A stretch of DNA of 64,000 bases from CAWDVK01 sp963805715 (lineage in GTDB: Bacteria; Actinomycetota; Actinomycetes; Streptosporangiales; Streptosporangiaceae), in the NCBI GenBank assembly GCA_963805715.1, contig CAWDVK010000009.1, positions 806,001-870,000 on the forward strand. Reading direction: 5' to 3'. A program made the translations under genes and the position numbers. The notes below the pieces were generated by a model, which did no database searches, had not been told where the DNA came from, and saw nothing but the letters and a program-made list of their open reading frames with translations. Positions 26,452-35,194 of the stretch are shown in pieces. The first letter of the stretch is position 1, and every line of letters starts with the position of its first letter.

Positions 26452-27676
26452 CTACGAGGCGCCCGCTGAGAAGCCGAGCACCAGCGCAGCGAGATCATCG
26501 TCCAGGCTGCCGCCGTTGAGCTCGCGGACCTGATCGATCACCGATCCGAGCAGCATCTGATCGCGCAGCTGACGGTCACCGGGCCCGGCCGGCGGCAGCG
26601 ACGAGAGCGCCGCCTGGATCAGGCTGATCAGCCCCTCGCTGCCCAGCCGCTCCGGGCCCTCCCCGACCCGGCCCTCGATCAGGCCGTCGGTATAGAGCAG
26701 CACGGACCAGCTGTCCCCCAGGGTCACGTCGCTGCACGGCCAGTCCTGCGCGGGGGTGACTCCGAGCGGAAGGCAGATCGGCGCCTTCAGCTCCCGCACC
26801 CCCCCGGGCGTGATCAGCAGCGGCTCGGGATGCCCGGCCAGGTGCAGCCGTCCGCTGGTCCGGCCGGGCGCCACTGACAGCATGCAGAGCGTGGTGAAGG
26901 TCCGGTCCTGCTGCCGCTCGTGACCGAGGACCTGCTGCACGGCGGACAGCACCTCGCCGACGGGCGCCGGCCAGCACCATGGTCCGCCAGGCGACCCGCA
27001 GGCACACCCCGAGCGCGGCCTCATCCGGCCCGCGCCCGCTGACGTCGCCGATCAGGGCGTGCACCCAGCCATCCGCGGCCTCGACAACGTCGTAGAAGTC
27101 CCCGCCGAGCAGCATCCGCTGGCCACCCGGCCAGTACCGGGTGGCGACCGTCAGGCGCGGGTCGGCCAGCAGCGGCGACGGCAGCAGCCCGCGCTCCAGC
27201 CGGGCATTCTCGTCGGCGTAGATCCGGGCCTCGTTGAGCTGCCGCTTGAGCTCCTCGGCCTGCTGGCGCTCGGCTGCGTACCGGATCACCCGGTGCAGCA
27301 GCGGTCCGTCGACCTGGCCCTTGACCAGGTAGTCCTGGGCGCCTGCCCGCACCGCTGCCGCGCCGAGATGCTCGTCGGCCAGGCCGGTGAGGACGACCAC
27401 GGGCACCGCAACCGCGTGCTCCTGCAGCCAGCGCAGGCCGTTCAGGCCGTCAGAGTCGGGCAGGCCGAGATCCAGCAGGGCGCAGGTGACGCCGGCTAGC
27501 AGGGGCTTGGCCTCGCCCAGCGACCGTACCCGGCGCATCGTCACATCGGCGGACACATCGTGCAGCAGCTCCTCGACGAGGAGAGCATCACCGTCATCAT
27601 CCTCGACGAGCAGCACCAGCATCCGGTCCGGCGGGCCGGCGGCACCGCCGCCCGGCCTCTCATCCTGAAGCTCCAT
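26452..27676 (-). pseudogene. Response regulator receiver fused to PP2C (SpoIIE/RsbU) phosphatase, frameshifted
   Basis: The first frame has a receiver domain (acidic EDDDGD, phospho-acceptor Asp in LLDLGLPDSDG near residue 70, Lys in YLVKGQ), a coiled linker and the first half of a PP2C-type phosphatase (GGDFYDVVEAADG, IGDVSGRGPDEAAL). The second half is in another frame: VGEVLSAVQQVLGH, LCMLSVAPG, VLLYTDGLIEGR and SLDDDLAALVL. One base missing near 26962 explains the split. Such proteins dephosphorylate anti-anti-sigma factors when their receiver is phosphorylated. As written, the phosphatase would lack its C-terminal metal-binding Asp residues. It is the last gene of the kinase operon. A GTG at 27694 is an alternative start. 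Confidence 0.85.
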
Positions 27677-27764
27677 CCGGAACCTGCTCGTCACTGTCGG
27701 GCCGGACTCGGCCGGCTGGCGGGAGCCGACATGATCGCGCCAGCATAGTGGCCGGCCGCGCGGC

Positions 27765-28118
27765 TCATGCGGACACTGCCGCTCTTCGCCCCCCGCCCGT
27801 CCCCCGGCCAGGGCCGCGGGACGATGTGGTCAGGACCACCACCGGAATGGCGCGAAGGTCCCCATCGGCCTTGATCCGCTCCAGCACCTGCCGTCCGTCG
27901 TATTCGGGCAGGTTCAGGTCCAGCAGGATCAGGTCAACCCGGGGAGCATCCGCGTGTGCGCCGCGGCGGTAGAGGAAATCCAGCGCCTCCTCCCCGTCGC
28001 GGGCCACGTGCAGCCGATTGCTGATCTTGTTGTCCTCGAAGGCCTCCCGGGTCATCAGCTCATCACCGGGGTCATCCTCGACGAGAAGGACCTCGATCGG
28101 CAGGGCTGGGGGTGTCAT
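27765..28118 (-). CDS. Response regulator receiver protein, C-terminally truncated
   Basis: A stand-alone receiver of the Rcp1-like type that pairs with phytochrome-style kinases. It has the acidic pair in LVEDDPGDE, the phospho-acceptor Asp67 in LILLDLNLPEYDG and the switch Thr in VVVLTTS. The family then needs a Lys in a TKP motif and the last helix, but this protein changes to Arg/Gly-rich sequence after TTSS and ends at 117 residues. It therefore lacks the conserved Lys, which would impair signalling. The ATG overlaps the kinase stop (ATGA). A deletion or frameshift in the 3' end is the likely cause. Confidence 0.8.
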   Translation of the reverse strand: MTPPALPIEVLLVEDDPGDELMTREAFEDNKISNRLHVARDGEEALDFLYRRGAHADAPRVDLILLDLNLPEYDGRQVLERIKADGDLRAIPVVVLTTSSRGPGRGTGGGRRAAVSA

Positions 28119-29755
28119 GCAGGCATTCCTCCGGATACGCGGCTGAGCCCATCATCGCTGGGCGCAGGCTGCCCCGCCGGATCGGCGGCAGGCAGGGTGA
28201 AGCAGACGCGGGTACCACCGGAATAGGCCGGGTCAATGCGGATGGTGCCGCCGTGGTGCTCGACGATCCGGCGGCAGAGCGCGAGGCCGATCCCGGTTCC
28301 CGGATAGGCTTCCCGGCCGTGCAGCCGCTGGAAGATCACGAACACCTTCTCCGCGAATTCCGGCGCGATCCCGATGCCGTTGTCGGCGACGCTGAGCTCC
28401 CAGCGGGCATCGGCCTGCCGGGCGGCTGTGACCTGCACCACCGGATCCCGGCCGGGGGCCCGGAACTTGATGGCGTTGCCGATGAGGTTCTGCCACAGCA
28501 TGGTGAGCAGCGTGCGGTCGCCCGGCACCTCGGGGAGCCGCTCCGGCCGCTCGATGACGGCGCCAGAGTCCTCGATCACGCTGGCCAGTGCGGTGATCGC
28601 CATGTCGAGCGGCTGATCCAGCGGCACGATGGCGCGGGCCTCGCCGGCCCGGCCGACCCTGGAGAAGGTGAGCAGGTCGTTGATCAGCACCTGCAGCCGC
28701 CTGGCCCCGTCGACGGCGAAGTAGATGTACTGGCGGCCGCGATCATCGAGCACCTCGCCGTAGCGCTTCTCCAGCAGCTGGCAGAACGAGGCAACCTTGC
28801 GCAGCGGCTCCTGCAGGTCATGGGATGCCACGTAGGCGAACTGCTCCAGCTCGGCATTGGACCGCATCAGCTCGACGGCCTGGGCATCGAGGTCGGCAGC
28901 CTGGCGGATGGCCTTCTCCTCGGCGATCCGGGCGCCCGCCAGCGCTGCGGCCAGCTCGCTGCGCATGGCCTCGACGTCGGCGGCGACCGCCTGCAGGTCC
29001 GACGGCCCGGTCGGCTCGATGTGATGCTCGAAGTCGCCGGCCATGACGCGGCGAGCGCCCGCGCGCAGGTCGCTGAGCGGCCGGACGACCGCCTTCTGCA
29101 GCGCGACCGTCATCACCGCGGCCGCGAGCAGGAATATCACGAAGATGCCGGTGAACGTCCAGTCGATGACGGCACGGGAGCTGTTGAGGCCGGCGCGGTC
29201 GCGCCGCGCCGCGGCGGCGAGATGAGCGTTCTGCACGGCGAACAGCACCCGCAGATGATCGAAGGAGTGCTTGCTGGCCAGCAGCAGGCCCAGGTCCCTG
29301 CCGCTCAGCGGGCCCTTCTTGGCCAGGGCGATCAGCGGCGTGGCATAGGAAGCCTGCCAGCCGCTCGCCGCGCGCTGGAGATTCCGCAGGTCGGCGGCCA
29401 GCACCGGCTTGCGGCCGATCAGCCCCTGCAGCCGGGACGCGGCGCTGGCCTGGGTGGCCAGGCCCGCCGTGTACGGCTGCAGGAACGAGGGGTCGCCGGT
29501 GATCCCGTACCCGCGCACGCCCGTCTCCTGGTCGACCAGCGCGCCCTGCAGCCGGTACGCCTGGGCCTCGGCCGGCAGGATCCCGCCCTCCAGCTCACCA
29601 GATACCGTTCGCCCCATGGCCAGCAGGTAGGCGATGACGATGCCCGCGGCAATGACCAGGACGGCGATAACCACGAAAACCAGGCGGAACCAGCCCTGCA
29701 CCGTGAGGGCCGGCAGGCCGGAGCGCTGCATGCGGGAGCGGGCAGCAGGAGTCAT
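28115..29755 (-). CDS. Sensor histidine kinase with CHASE3-like sensor and HAMP domain
   Basis: The 546-residue kinase has a first membrane helix (about 22-46), a helical extracytoplasmic CHASE3-like region with DQETGVRGYGITGDP, a second helix near 195-220 and a HAMP linker. The dimerisation domain has the phospho-accepting His near residue 311 in ASHDLQEPLRKV. ATP binding uses NLIGNAIKFR (N box), VADNGIGIAPEFAEKVF (G1) and GTGIGLALCRRIVEHHGG (G2). GGAGAG lies eight bases before the ATG. Downstream, overlapping genes encode a receiver and a receiver-PP2C protein, suggesting a stress-sigma partner-switching pathway. The signal is unknown. Confidence 0.93.
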   Translation of the reverse strand: MTPAARSRMQRSGLPALTVQGWFRLVFVVIAVLVIAAGIVIAYLLAMGRTVSGELEGGILPAEAQAYRLQGALVDQETGVRGYGITGDPSFLQPYTAGLATQASAASRLQGLIGRKPVLAADLRNLQRAASGWQASYATPLIALAKKGPLSGRDLGLLLASKHSFDHLRVLFAVQNAHLAAAARRDRAGLNSSRAVIDWTFTGIFVIFLLAAAVMTVALQKAVVRPLSDLRAGARRVMAGDFEHHIEPTGPSDLQAVAADVEAMRSELAAALAGARIAEEKAIRQAADLDAQAVELMRSNAELEQFAYVASHDLQEPLRKVASFCQLLEKRYGEVLDDRGRQYIYFAVDGARRLQVLINDLLTFSRVGRAGEARAIVPLDQPLDMAITALASVIEDSGAVIERPERLPEVPGDRTLLTMLWQNLIGNAIKFRAPGRDPVVQVTAARQADARWELSVADNGIGIAPEFAEKVFVIFQRLHGREAYPGTGIGLALCRRIVEHHGGTIRIDPAYSGGTRVCFTLPAADPAGQPAPSDDGLSRVSGGMPA

Positions 29756-30056
29756 CGGATTTCTCTCCAGGCGCGCGGCAGTGGGTCCCCGTCAGCGCCG
29801 GCGGCATCGCGCCGGTCCTCAGCCATGGTGGTAATCAGCCACATGGTAGCCGTGTGGTCACACTGCCAGGGCCGGTCAGCGGCACCAGGCAGGCACCGGG
29901 CCGGCCGCCGGCCCGGCTGGGGCCAGGTCGGCAGCGGGCCCGGGCGGCGGGGGCGGGGGGCGGGGGGCGGGGAGGTGGTCGTTTCGGAAGGGACGTCGGG
30001 CCGGTTCCCCCGCCCCGTCAGCTCGCGAGCCGGCGGGGCGGGGAATTCCTGGCCGC
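29756..30056. other. Intergenic region upstream of the sensor kinase, with G-tract
   Basis: About 300 bases between the start of the kinase operon and the stop of a small hydrophobic protein gene, both leftward. It must hold the kinase promoter. CCACA and TGTGG arms spaced by nine bases lie at about 29850-29870, and a strong G-quadruplex motif lies further upstream. No gene is apparent. Confidence 0.45.
29949..29972 (+). other. G-quadruplex motif
   Basis: Four G-runs of five, six, six and four bases are separated by single C residues, an ideal short-loop G-quadruplex pattern. It is on the strand opposite to kinase transcription, about 195 bases upstream of the kinase start. Confidence 0.7.
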
Positions 30057-30224
30057 CTACCAGCGGTACCAGCGTCCGCGTCCGGTGCCTGAGCCGCTGC
30101 GGAACAGGAAGCCGAGCAGCCACAGGATCAGCAGGATGACGGCGACAATCCACAGGATGTGGAGCGCGAAGCCCGCCCCGAAGAAGATCAGCACGAGCAG
30201 CAGTGCGAGCAGGAGAAGAGCCAC
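30057..30224 (-). CDS. Small hydrophobic membrane protein (lmo0937/DUF5670-like)
   Basis: This 55-residue gene is short but well supported. The GTG at 30224 has AAAGGA about six bases upstream. The product has two closely spaced hydrophobic helices (LLLLALLLVLIFFGAGFAL and ILWIVAVILLILWLLGFLF) and ends in a Ser/Gly/Arg tail with RGRWYRW. This matches the small hydrophobic proteins common in actinobacteria and Firmicutes, related to lmo0937, often linked to general stress. Function is unknown. Confidence 0.75.
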   Translation of the reverse strand: MALLLLALLLVLIFFGAGFALHILWIVAVILLILWLLGFLFRSGSGTGRGRWYRW

Positions 30225-30415
30225 CGATGTTCCTTTCGTGAAGTGCAGTGGCCCTCAGGTTCCCGTGCTGCGCAGATTAAACGGCGGGAATGGGCGCCAG
30301 TCAGCCGGACGGCGCGCGCCCGGCCTCCCAGCAGGACCGCGCTCGCATTCCGCCAGCCCGGCAGCGCCCGTGACCAGCAGCAAATGGCCCGGGACTGGCT
30401 TTCCGTCAGCTTCCG

Positions 30416-30898
30416 TCAGCTTTCCGAGCGGATGTCGGTGTCGTCATCCTCCACCACATGCATCGCGGCTTCCTCCGCGGTCGCTGCGCCACCGTCGATG
30501 CCGACGTCACTGGCCACCAGGTCAGGATCCTGCCGCCCGTGGGCGCCCTCGTCCTCAGCCAGCAGCCGGCCGGAGCGGGGATCGGGGCCATCGTCGAGCA
30601 GCAGCCCGTCCACGTCCTCGTCCCCCGCCTCGTCGTCCGTCTCGCCATCCTCCGGCAGGCCATCGTCATACTCAGGGACCACGTCCGGCTCCTCTTCGGC
30701 GAGCAGCTGGTCGAGGGACTCGCCTGCCTGCTCCTCCTCCGCCGTCGTGCCGAACTTCCCGGCCGCTGACCAGCGTTCCGGCGGCACGAGCCCGCGGTCG
30801 AGCGGGTCGTCGCCGGGCGGTCCGTCCAGGGTGTCGGACGAATCGAGCTCCTCGTAGTCGGTCAGGTTCTGCGTCTCATGCGTCTCGTCGCCGGGCAT
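30416..30898 (-). CDS. DUF5709 family acidic protein
   Basis: A 160-residue very acidic protein rich in Asp, Glu and Gly with no membrane segment. Typical DUF5709 features are the LDRGLVPPERW block after an acidic head, ESLDQLLAEEEPD in the middle and a C-terminal ATAEEAAMHVV. The ATG at 30898 has GGGGAGG upstream. The family is widespread in actinobacteria with no known function. It sits between other probable stress genes. Confidence 0.85.
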   Translation of the reverse strand: MPGDETHETQNLTDYEELDSSDTLDGPPGDDPLDRGLVPPERWSAAGKFGTTAEEEQAGESLDQLLAEEEPDVVPEYDDGLPEDGETDDEAGDEDVDGLLLDDGPDPRSGRLLAEDEGAHGRQDPDLVASDVGIDGGAATAEEAAMHVVEDDDTDIRSES

Positions 30899-30971
30899 GT
30901 CGTTTCCTCCCCTGCTCATCGCCTCGATCGCCGGACCGGGAACAGCTACCCCTGCACCGGGAACGGGCAGC

Positions 30972-31850
30972 TTAAACCGCCGACACCGGCGGGCTGTCCG
31001 CCGGTATCTCCGCCGAGTCGGCCAGGCGCAGCTTGCGCCGGGCGCGCTCGTAGAACGTCGTGCGCCCGAGGCGGACGACCCGCGCCGCCCCCGGCCGCGG
31101 CCGCAGCTCGATCCGGTCCCCCGCGCAGACCTGGGCCGAGACCTGGCCGTCCACCTCGACGGCGAGCAGGCCGCTGCCGGGCAGGATCTCCAGCACCAGG
31201 CTGTCGCGGATGGACAGCACCAGCCCCCGGTTGTAGGCAGAGTGCGGCGCCGCCGGGGTGACCAGCAGGGCCTCCACGCCAGGGCTGACGATCGGGCCGC
31301 CGGCCGAGAAGCTGTAGGCCGTCGAGCCGGTCGGGGTGGCGACGACCACGGCGTCGGCGGCGTAGCTCACGAACGGCTGCCCGGCGACCCGCAGCGCGAT
31401 CGCGGCACTCGGGTGCCCGGGGAAGCGGACGACGGCGACATCGTTGAAGGCGGTGACCAGCTGATCGCCGATCACGGCATCGACGGCGAGCCGCGGCTCG
31501 ATCGTGAACTCCCGATCGTCGATGGCCGACAGCGCGTCCGGCAGGTCGATGACGTCTACCTCGGCCAGGAAGCCCAGCTTGCCCAGGTTCACGCCGAGCA
31601 CGGGGGCCCGCTGCCGGTCGGCCAGCCGCATCGCGCGCAGCATCGTGCCGTCGCCGCCCAGGCTGACCACCAGGTCAGAGCGCTGGCCGAGTTCCTCGGC
31701 GGTGACGGCAACCGCGGCGCAGTGCAGCCGGCGGATCTCGTCCTCGATGCCGAAGACCCGGGCCTGGTTACGCGCGGCCCAGCCCAGCACCGCGTTCACC
31801 GCGGGCTCGGAATCACGCTTCGGGTGCAGCACCAGGCCGACCGAATGCAT
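30972..31850 (-). CDS. nadK: NAD kinase
   Basis: This 292-residue cytoplasmic enzyme phosphorylates NAD to NADP. The ATP-binding GGDGT motif is in LVVSLGGDGTMLRAM. The NAD-binding region shows NLGKLGFLAEV, FNDVAVVR and PTGSTAYSFSAGGPIVSP, all typical. The ATG at 31850 matches the family start HSVGLVLHPKRD; the open frame extends 20 residues further upstream without similarity. Actinobacteria often have a second NAD kinase next to recN; this one lacks that context and may be the paralogue. Confidence 0.93.
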   Translation of the reverse strand: MHSVGLVLHPKRDSEPAVNAVLGWAARNQARVFGIEDEIRRLHCAAVAVTAEELGQRSDLVVSLGGDGTMLRAMRLADRQRAPVLGVNLGKLGFLAEVDVIDLPDALSAIDDREFTIEPRLAVDAVIGDQLVTAFNDVAVVRFPGHPSAAIALRVAGQPFVSYAADAVVVATPTGSTAYSFSAGGPIVSPGVEALLVTPAAPHSAYNRGLVLSIRDSLVLEILPGSGLLAVEVDGQVSAQVCAGDRIELRPRPGAARVVRLGRTTFYERARRKLRLADSAEIPADSPPVSAV

Positions 31851-31932
31851 CTCAGCGCCGTCCCGTCGCCGCCGGCCGCCGCCGGGCACGTTCCCGCCAC
31901 ATATGCCCAAGCTACCTGGCCGGCCCCCGTAG

Positions 31933-33471
31933 CTATCGATCCGCGCCCGGCACGGGCAGCGCCACCGTCACGGCAGCAGCCACCGCGGAGGCGGGTGCCT
32001 CGACGGCGGGTTCCCCGACGGCGGGTGCATCGACGCCGGGACGAGCCATCCTGGCCGTCAGCAGGCTCGCGGCCACGGCTCCGGCGCCGGCGAAGAAGGC
32101 GATGATCAGCACCACCCCGTGCCGATACGTCGCTATCGGGTCGGACCGGTCCAGGTGCGCGAGGATGGCGACCAGGCCGGCCACGCCGAGCACCGTGCCG
32201 ACCTGACGGGCCATGTTCAGGATGCCGCTGCCGGTACCGAACCGGTCCGGCGGCAGAGACGCGCTGCCGGCCGCGAGCAGCGAGGGGATCGTCAGGCCCA
32301 CGCCGGCCCCGCCCAGCAGCTGCGCAGGCAGCAGGTGCGTCAGGTAGGCCGGATGCGCCTGCATCCGGCTCAGCCACAGCGCCATGGCAGCCGTGTTGAC
32401 CACGCATCCGATCGCCGCCACCCGGCCAGCCCCGCCGAGCCGGGTGGCCAGCCGCGGCGCCACCAGCCGGGCGAACGGCAGCACCATGAGCGGCCCGGGC
32501 CCGATGGCCAGGCCCGCCCGGACGGCCGAGTAGTGCCATTCCCCGGTGAGGAACTCCACCGAGTTCAGAACAAAGGCTCCGAATCCGGCGTAATACAGGA
32601 TGGAGGCGGCGAACGTCCCGCTGAAGGTGCGGGACCGGAGCAGCCCGAGCTCGATGACGGGCGAGTGGTGCCGCCTCGACCGCGCCACCATCACCGCGCC
32701 GCACGCCAGCGAGGCGACCAGCAGGCCGCCGAAGTCAGCCGATGCCCACCCCCAGGCCGGCGCCTTGACCAGGGCCAGGGCGAGCAGCCCGACCGCGGCC
32801 GCGAGCAGGGCGGCGCCGATCAGGTCGGGCCGCCCGCGGGCGCTGGAATCCTTGCTCTCCGGCACCACCCTGGCCGCCAGCAGGACAGCGGCCAGGCCGA
32901 CCGGCAGGTTGATCCAGAACACCCATCGCCAGCTGATCTGCACCAGGCTGCCGCCGATGACCGGGCCGAGCGCGGCACCCAGCGCTCCCAGCGCCGACCA
33001 GGTGCCGATGGCCCGGGCCCGGCCAGCCGCCGGGACAGACGCCAGCAAAAGCGACAGGGAGGCCGGCACCATGAGACCGGCCCCGGCGGCCTGGATGACC
33101 CGGGCGGCGATCAGCGCCGCCACGCCCGGGGCCACGCCGCACAGCAGCGAGCCGAGGCTGAAGGCAGCCAGCCCGGCCATGAACAGCCGCCGCCGGCCGA
33201 CCCGGTCCGCCCACCGCCCGGCCGGGACCAGCACCGCGGCGAAGACGATCGTGTACCCGTTGAGCACCCAGGACAGGTCACCCAGGCTGGTGCCCGCGTA
33301 CTGCCTGCCGATGTAGGGGAACGCCAGGTTGACGATGAACAGGTCGAGGCTGGACATGAAGACGGCCAGGGACAGCACCCCGACGATAGCCGCCAGCCTG
33401 CGGGCACTGGGAGGTTCGGGAGGGACGGGAACAGCAGGCGGGCCGGCCATCGTCAGCGGGACGGAACTCAT
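31933..33471 (-). CDS. MFS drug transporter, DHA2 (EmrB/QacA) family
   Basis: A 512-residue pump with about 14 helices. It has the DHA2 motif D1-like segment SSLDLFIVNLAFPYIG in helix 1, the loop motif GRWADRVGRRRLF after helix 2, and motif C (GALGAALGPVIGG) in helix 5, typical of antiporter-type exporters. The chosen ATG has GGAGG nine bases upstream. The C-terminal tail is a low-complexity Ala/Val/Pro stretch with repeated APAVGEPAVEAPAS. The gene is divergent from an HxlR regulator, with an inverted repeat between them, so it is probably induced by the compound it exports. Confidence 0.92.
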   Translation of the reverse strand: MSSVPLTMAGPPAVPVPPEPPSARRLAAIVGVLSLAVFMSSLDLFIVNLAFPYIGRQYAGTSLGDLSWVLNGYTIVFAAVLVPAGRWADRVGRRRLFMAGLAAFSLGSLLCGVAPGVAALIAARVIQAAGAGLMVPASLSLLLASVPAAGRARAIGTWSALGALGAALGPVIGGSLVQISWRWVFWINLPVGLAAVLLAARVVPESKDSSARGRPDLIGAALLAAAVGLLALALVKAPAWGWASADFGGLLVASLACGAVMVARSRRHHSPVIELGLLRSRTFSGTFAASILYYAGFGAFVLNSVEFLTGEWHYSAVRAGLAIGPGPLMVLPFARLVAPRLATRLGGAGRVAAIGCVVNTAAMALWLSRMQAHPAYLTHLLPAQLLGGAGVGLTIPSLLAAGSASLPPDRFGTGSGILNMARQVGTVLGVAGLVAILAHLDRSDPIATYRHGVVLIIAFFAGAGAVAASLLTARMARPGVDAPAVGEPAVEAPASAVAAAVTVALPVPGADR

Positions 33472-33503
33472 GCGCGGCATCCTCCGGATCAGCCTCGGAC
33501 CAG

Positions 33504-33524
33504 TTAGTCCGAAATCTGGATTAA
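33504..33524. promoter_or_regulatory. Inverted repeat, candidate HxlR operator
   Basis: TTAGTCC and GGATTAA are separated by seven bases and match at six of seven positions. The site lies 33 bases upstream of the MFS start and 60 bases upstream of the HxlR start. A related sequence (CCAGAAATCAGACT) lies at about 33551-33564, possibly a second half-site. Confidence 0.55.
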
Positions 33525-33583
33525 CCATACACGGCCGGGGCCTTCTGCGTCCAGAAATCAGACTCACCAGGTATGCTGATGCC

Positions 33584-34027
33584 GTGACCGCCGCACCAGC
33601 GCAGCCGCGGACCTGCTCCATCGCCCGCACTCTCGAGATCGTCGGAGAGAAGTGGGCGCTGCTCGCCGTGCGCGAGGTGTTCCTCGGCGACCGGCGCTTC
33701 GACGAGATGGTCAAGCGGACCGGCGCGCCGCGCGACACCCTGGCCGCCCGGCTCCGCACCCTGGTCAGCGCGGGGGTCCTGGAGCGGCGGCAGTACTCCG
33801 AGCATCCGGCCCGGTTCGAGTACTTCCTGACCGAGGCGGGGCTGGATCTCTACCCGATCATCACGACGCTGCGCTGCTGGGGAGATAAGTACCTCGCGGG
33901 CGAGGACGGGCCGCCGCTGGTCGTCGAGCACAAGTGCGGTCACGAGCTCGCCCCCCGGCTCGTGTGCGAGGCCTGCGGCGAGCCCGTCAGCCCCCGGGAC
34001 ACCAGGCCGGTGCGGCCGGGCCGCTGA
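33584..34027 (+). CDS. HxlR family transcriptional regulator
   Basis: A 147-residue winged-helix regulator. It starts with the HxlR mark: a Cys near residue 11 followed by IARTLEIVGEKWALLAVREVFLG, which may act as a redox sensor in this family. Next are RFDEMVKRTGAPRDTLAARLRTLVSAGVL and the wing RQYSEHPARFEYFLTEAG. The C-terminus adds a Cys-containing segment (EHKCGHELAPRLVCEACGEPV) with four Cys/His pairs resembling a small zinc ribbon, common in one HxlR subgroup. It probably represses the divergent MFS gene. GTG start. Confidence 0.9.
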   Translation: MTAAPAQPRTCSIARTLEIVGEKWALLAVREVFLGDRRFDEMVKRTGAPRDTLAARLRTLVSAGVLERRQYSEHPARFEYFLTEAGLDLYPIITTLRCWGDKYLAGEDGPPLVVEHKCGHELAPRLVCEACGEPVSPRDTRPVRPGR

Positions 34028-34065
34028 GGTCGGCCCGGCCGCCTGAGCACAGAGCCCGTGCATGC

Positions 34066-34102
34066 GGCAGCGCGGCCGCCGGATTCCGGCCGCCGCGCTG
34101 CC
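34066..34102. terminator. Bidirectional hairpin terminator
   Basis: Seventeen-base GC-rich arms pair with one mismatch around an ATT loop. The hairpin lies between the convergent HxlR gene and the truncated MFS gene. Confidence 0.75.
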
Positions 34103-34150
34103 TTGCCTGCTGCTGCCCTTGCCTGCCGCGGTTGCGGTGGGCGGACCGGC

Positions 34151-35026
34151 CTACGACGCCTCAGCCTCGGCCATGGGGTCCTGATGCACGGCGTGCCTGG
34201 CGGGGGCGTGCCGGGCGGCCGCATGATCACCGCCCGGATGCCTGGCCGAGGCGTGCCGCGGGGCCGCCTGCTGCGGGTGCCTGCCGTTCGAGGCGGCGAC
34301 CACGGCGGTCCCGGCCGCGTCGCTGATGGCGGGCTCCCGGTCGTCCGCCGGCCCGGCCTCCTGCACCGCCGACACACCGTGCAGATCGTGCAGATCGTGC
34401 ACGTACCGTCCGCCGCGCAGCAACGATGCCACCGCCGCGATCAGGCAGGCCGCGATCGCGAAGTCGAACGCGATGGACAGGCCGTGCTCGAACGGCGCTG
34501 AGATCAGCGACGGGAAGAAGGTGTGACCGGTCAGGTAAGCGGCATGGCTGGCCGGCAGCTTGCTGAGCGAGCTGCCCAGCAGGGTCTGCACGGGGTTGTA
34601 GCCGAGCAGCGCCGCGAACATGATCGACACCGGCGGCAGCGCGGCGACCTTCGCCGCGGCCGCGTGCGGGATGCCCTGCGAAACCAGGCCGTGCGTGAGG
34701 GTGGCCGGCAGCGATGAGGCCAGGCCCAGGATGATCAGCGTGAAGAAGATGCCGATGGACAGCACCATGGCCGAGTTCTGGAACGTCGCGCTCATGCCCG
34801 CGCCGACGCCGCGGCGCTCCGGCGGGAGGCTGTTCATGATCCCGGCCCGGTTCGGCGAGGCGAACAGGCCCATGCCGATGCCGTTCAGCAGGATGATGAC
34901 CGCGAACTGCCAGTAGGCGAAATTCACCGGCAGCAGTTCCAGCAGCACGAACGAGGCCGCGGCCACCACCATGCCGCCGGTCGCGAACGGCCGGGCGCCG
35001 AACCGGTCGGACAGCCAGCCCGACAC
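34151..35026 (-). pseudogene. MFS drug transporter, C-terminal half only
   Basis: The open frame encodes the second half of a DHA2-type pump. It begins abruptly at SGWLSDRFGARPFATGG, the loop after helix 7-8, and continues through NGIGMGLFASPNRAGIMNS and SATFQNSAMVLSIGIFF. It ends with a His/Ala-rich low-complexity tail. The first half, including the DHA2 N-terminal signature and motif C, is absent; upstream sequence switches at about 35030 to unrelated DNA that reads as the 3' end of a rightward gene. The GTG used as start is not a natural one. Non-functional remnant. Confidence 0.8.
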
Positions 35027-35034
35027 CGGCCGCG

Positions 35035-35139
35035 CTGACCGCGCCCGCCGAGAGCTTCCGGACGGCCGAGTCCGCGGGCTTCGGCGAGGCCCTGCGGGGC
35101 GTCTCCTTCACGCCCGGCACCGAGGGCGCCGGGCGCTAA
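35035..35139 (+). pseudogene. C-terminal fragment of an unidentified gene
   Basis: A 34-codon segment (beginning LTAPAESFRTAESAGFGEAL) with strong G/C third-position bias ends in TAA and is followed by a perfect hairpin terminator, as expected for a genuine gene end. No start lies upstream because the sequence joins the truncated MFS gene, read in the opposite direction. I cannot name the family. It could be chance, since GC-rich DNA gives many open frames; the terminator position is the main support. Confidence 0.35.
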
Positions 35140-35150
35140 GCGGCAGCGGC

Positions 35151-35193
35151 CGGATGCCGGTCCCGGCCGGATGCCAGCCGGGACCGGCATCCG
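35151..35193. terminator. Bidirectional hairpin terminator
   Basis: Perfect 17-bp arms, CGGATGCCGGTCCCGGC and its complement, enclose a nine-base loop. The hairpin sits 11 bases after a rightward stop (35139) and two bases before a leftward stop (35195). Confidence 0.8.
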
Positions 35194-35194
35194 C

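Noticed and set aside
28112..30139. Long plus-strand open frame opposite the sensor kinase
   Set aside because: Composition is rich in Arg, Gly and His as in antisense frames. The minus strand encodes a complete kinase.
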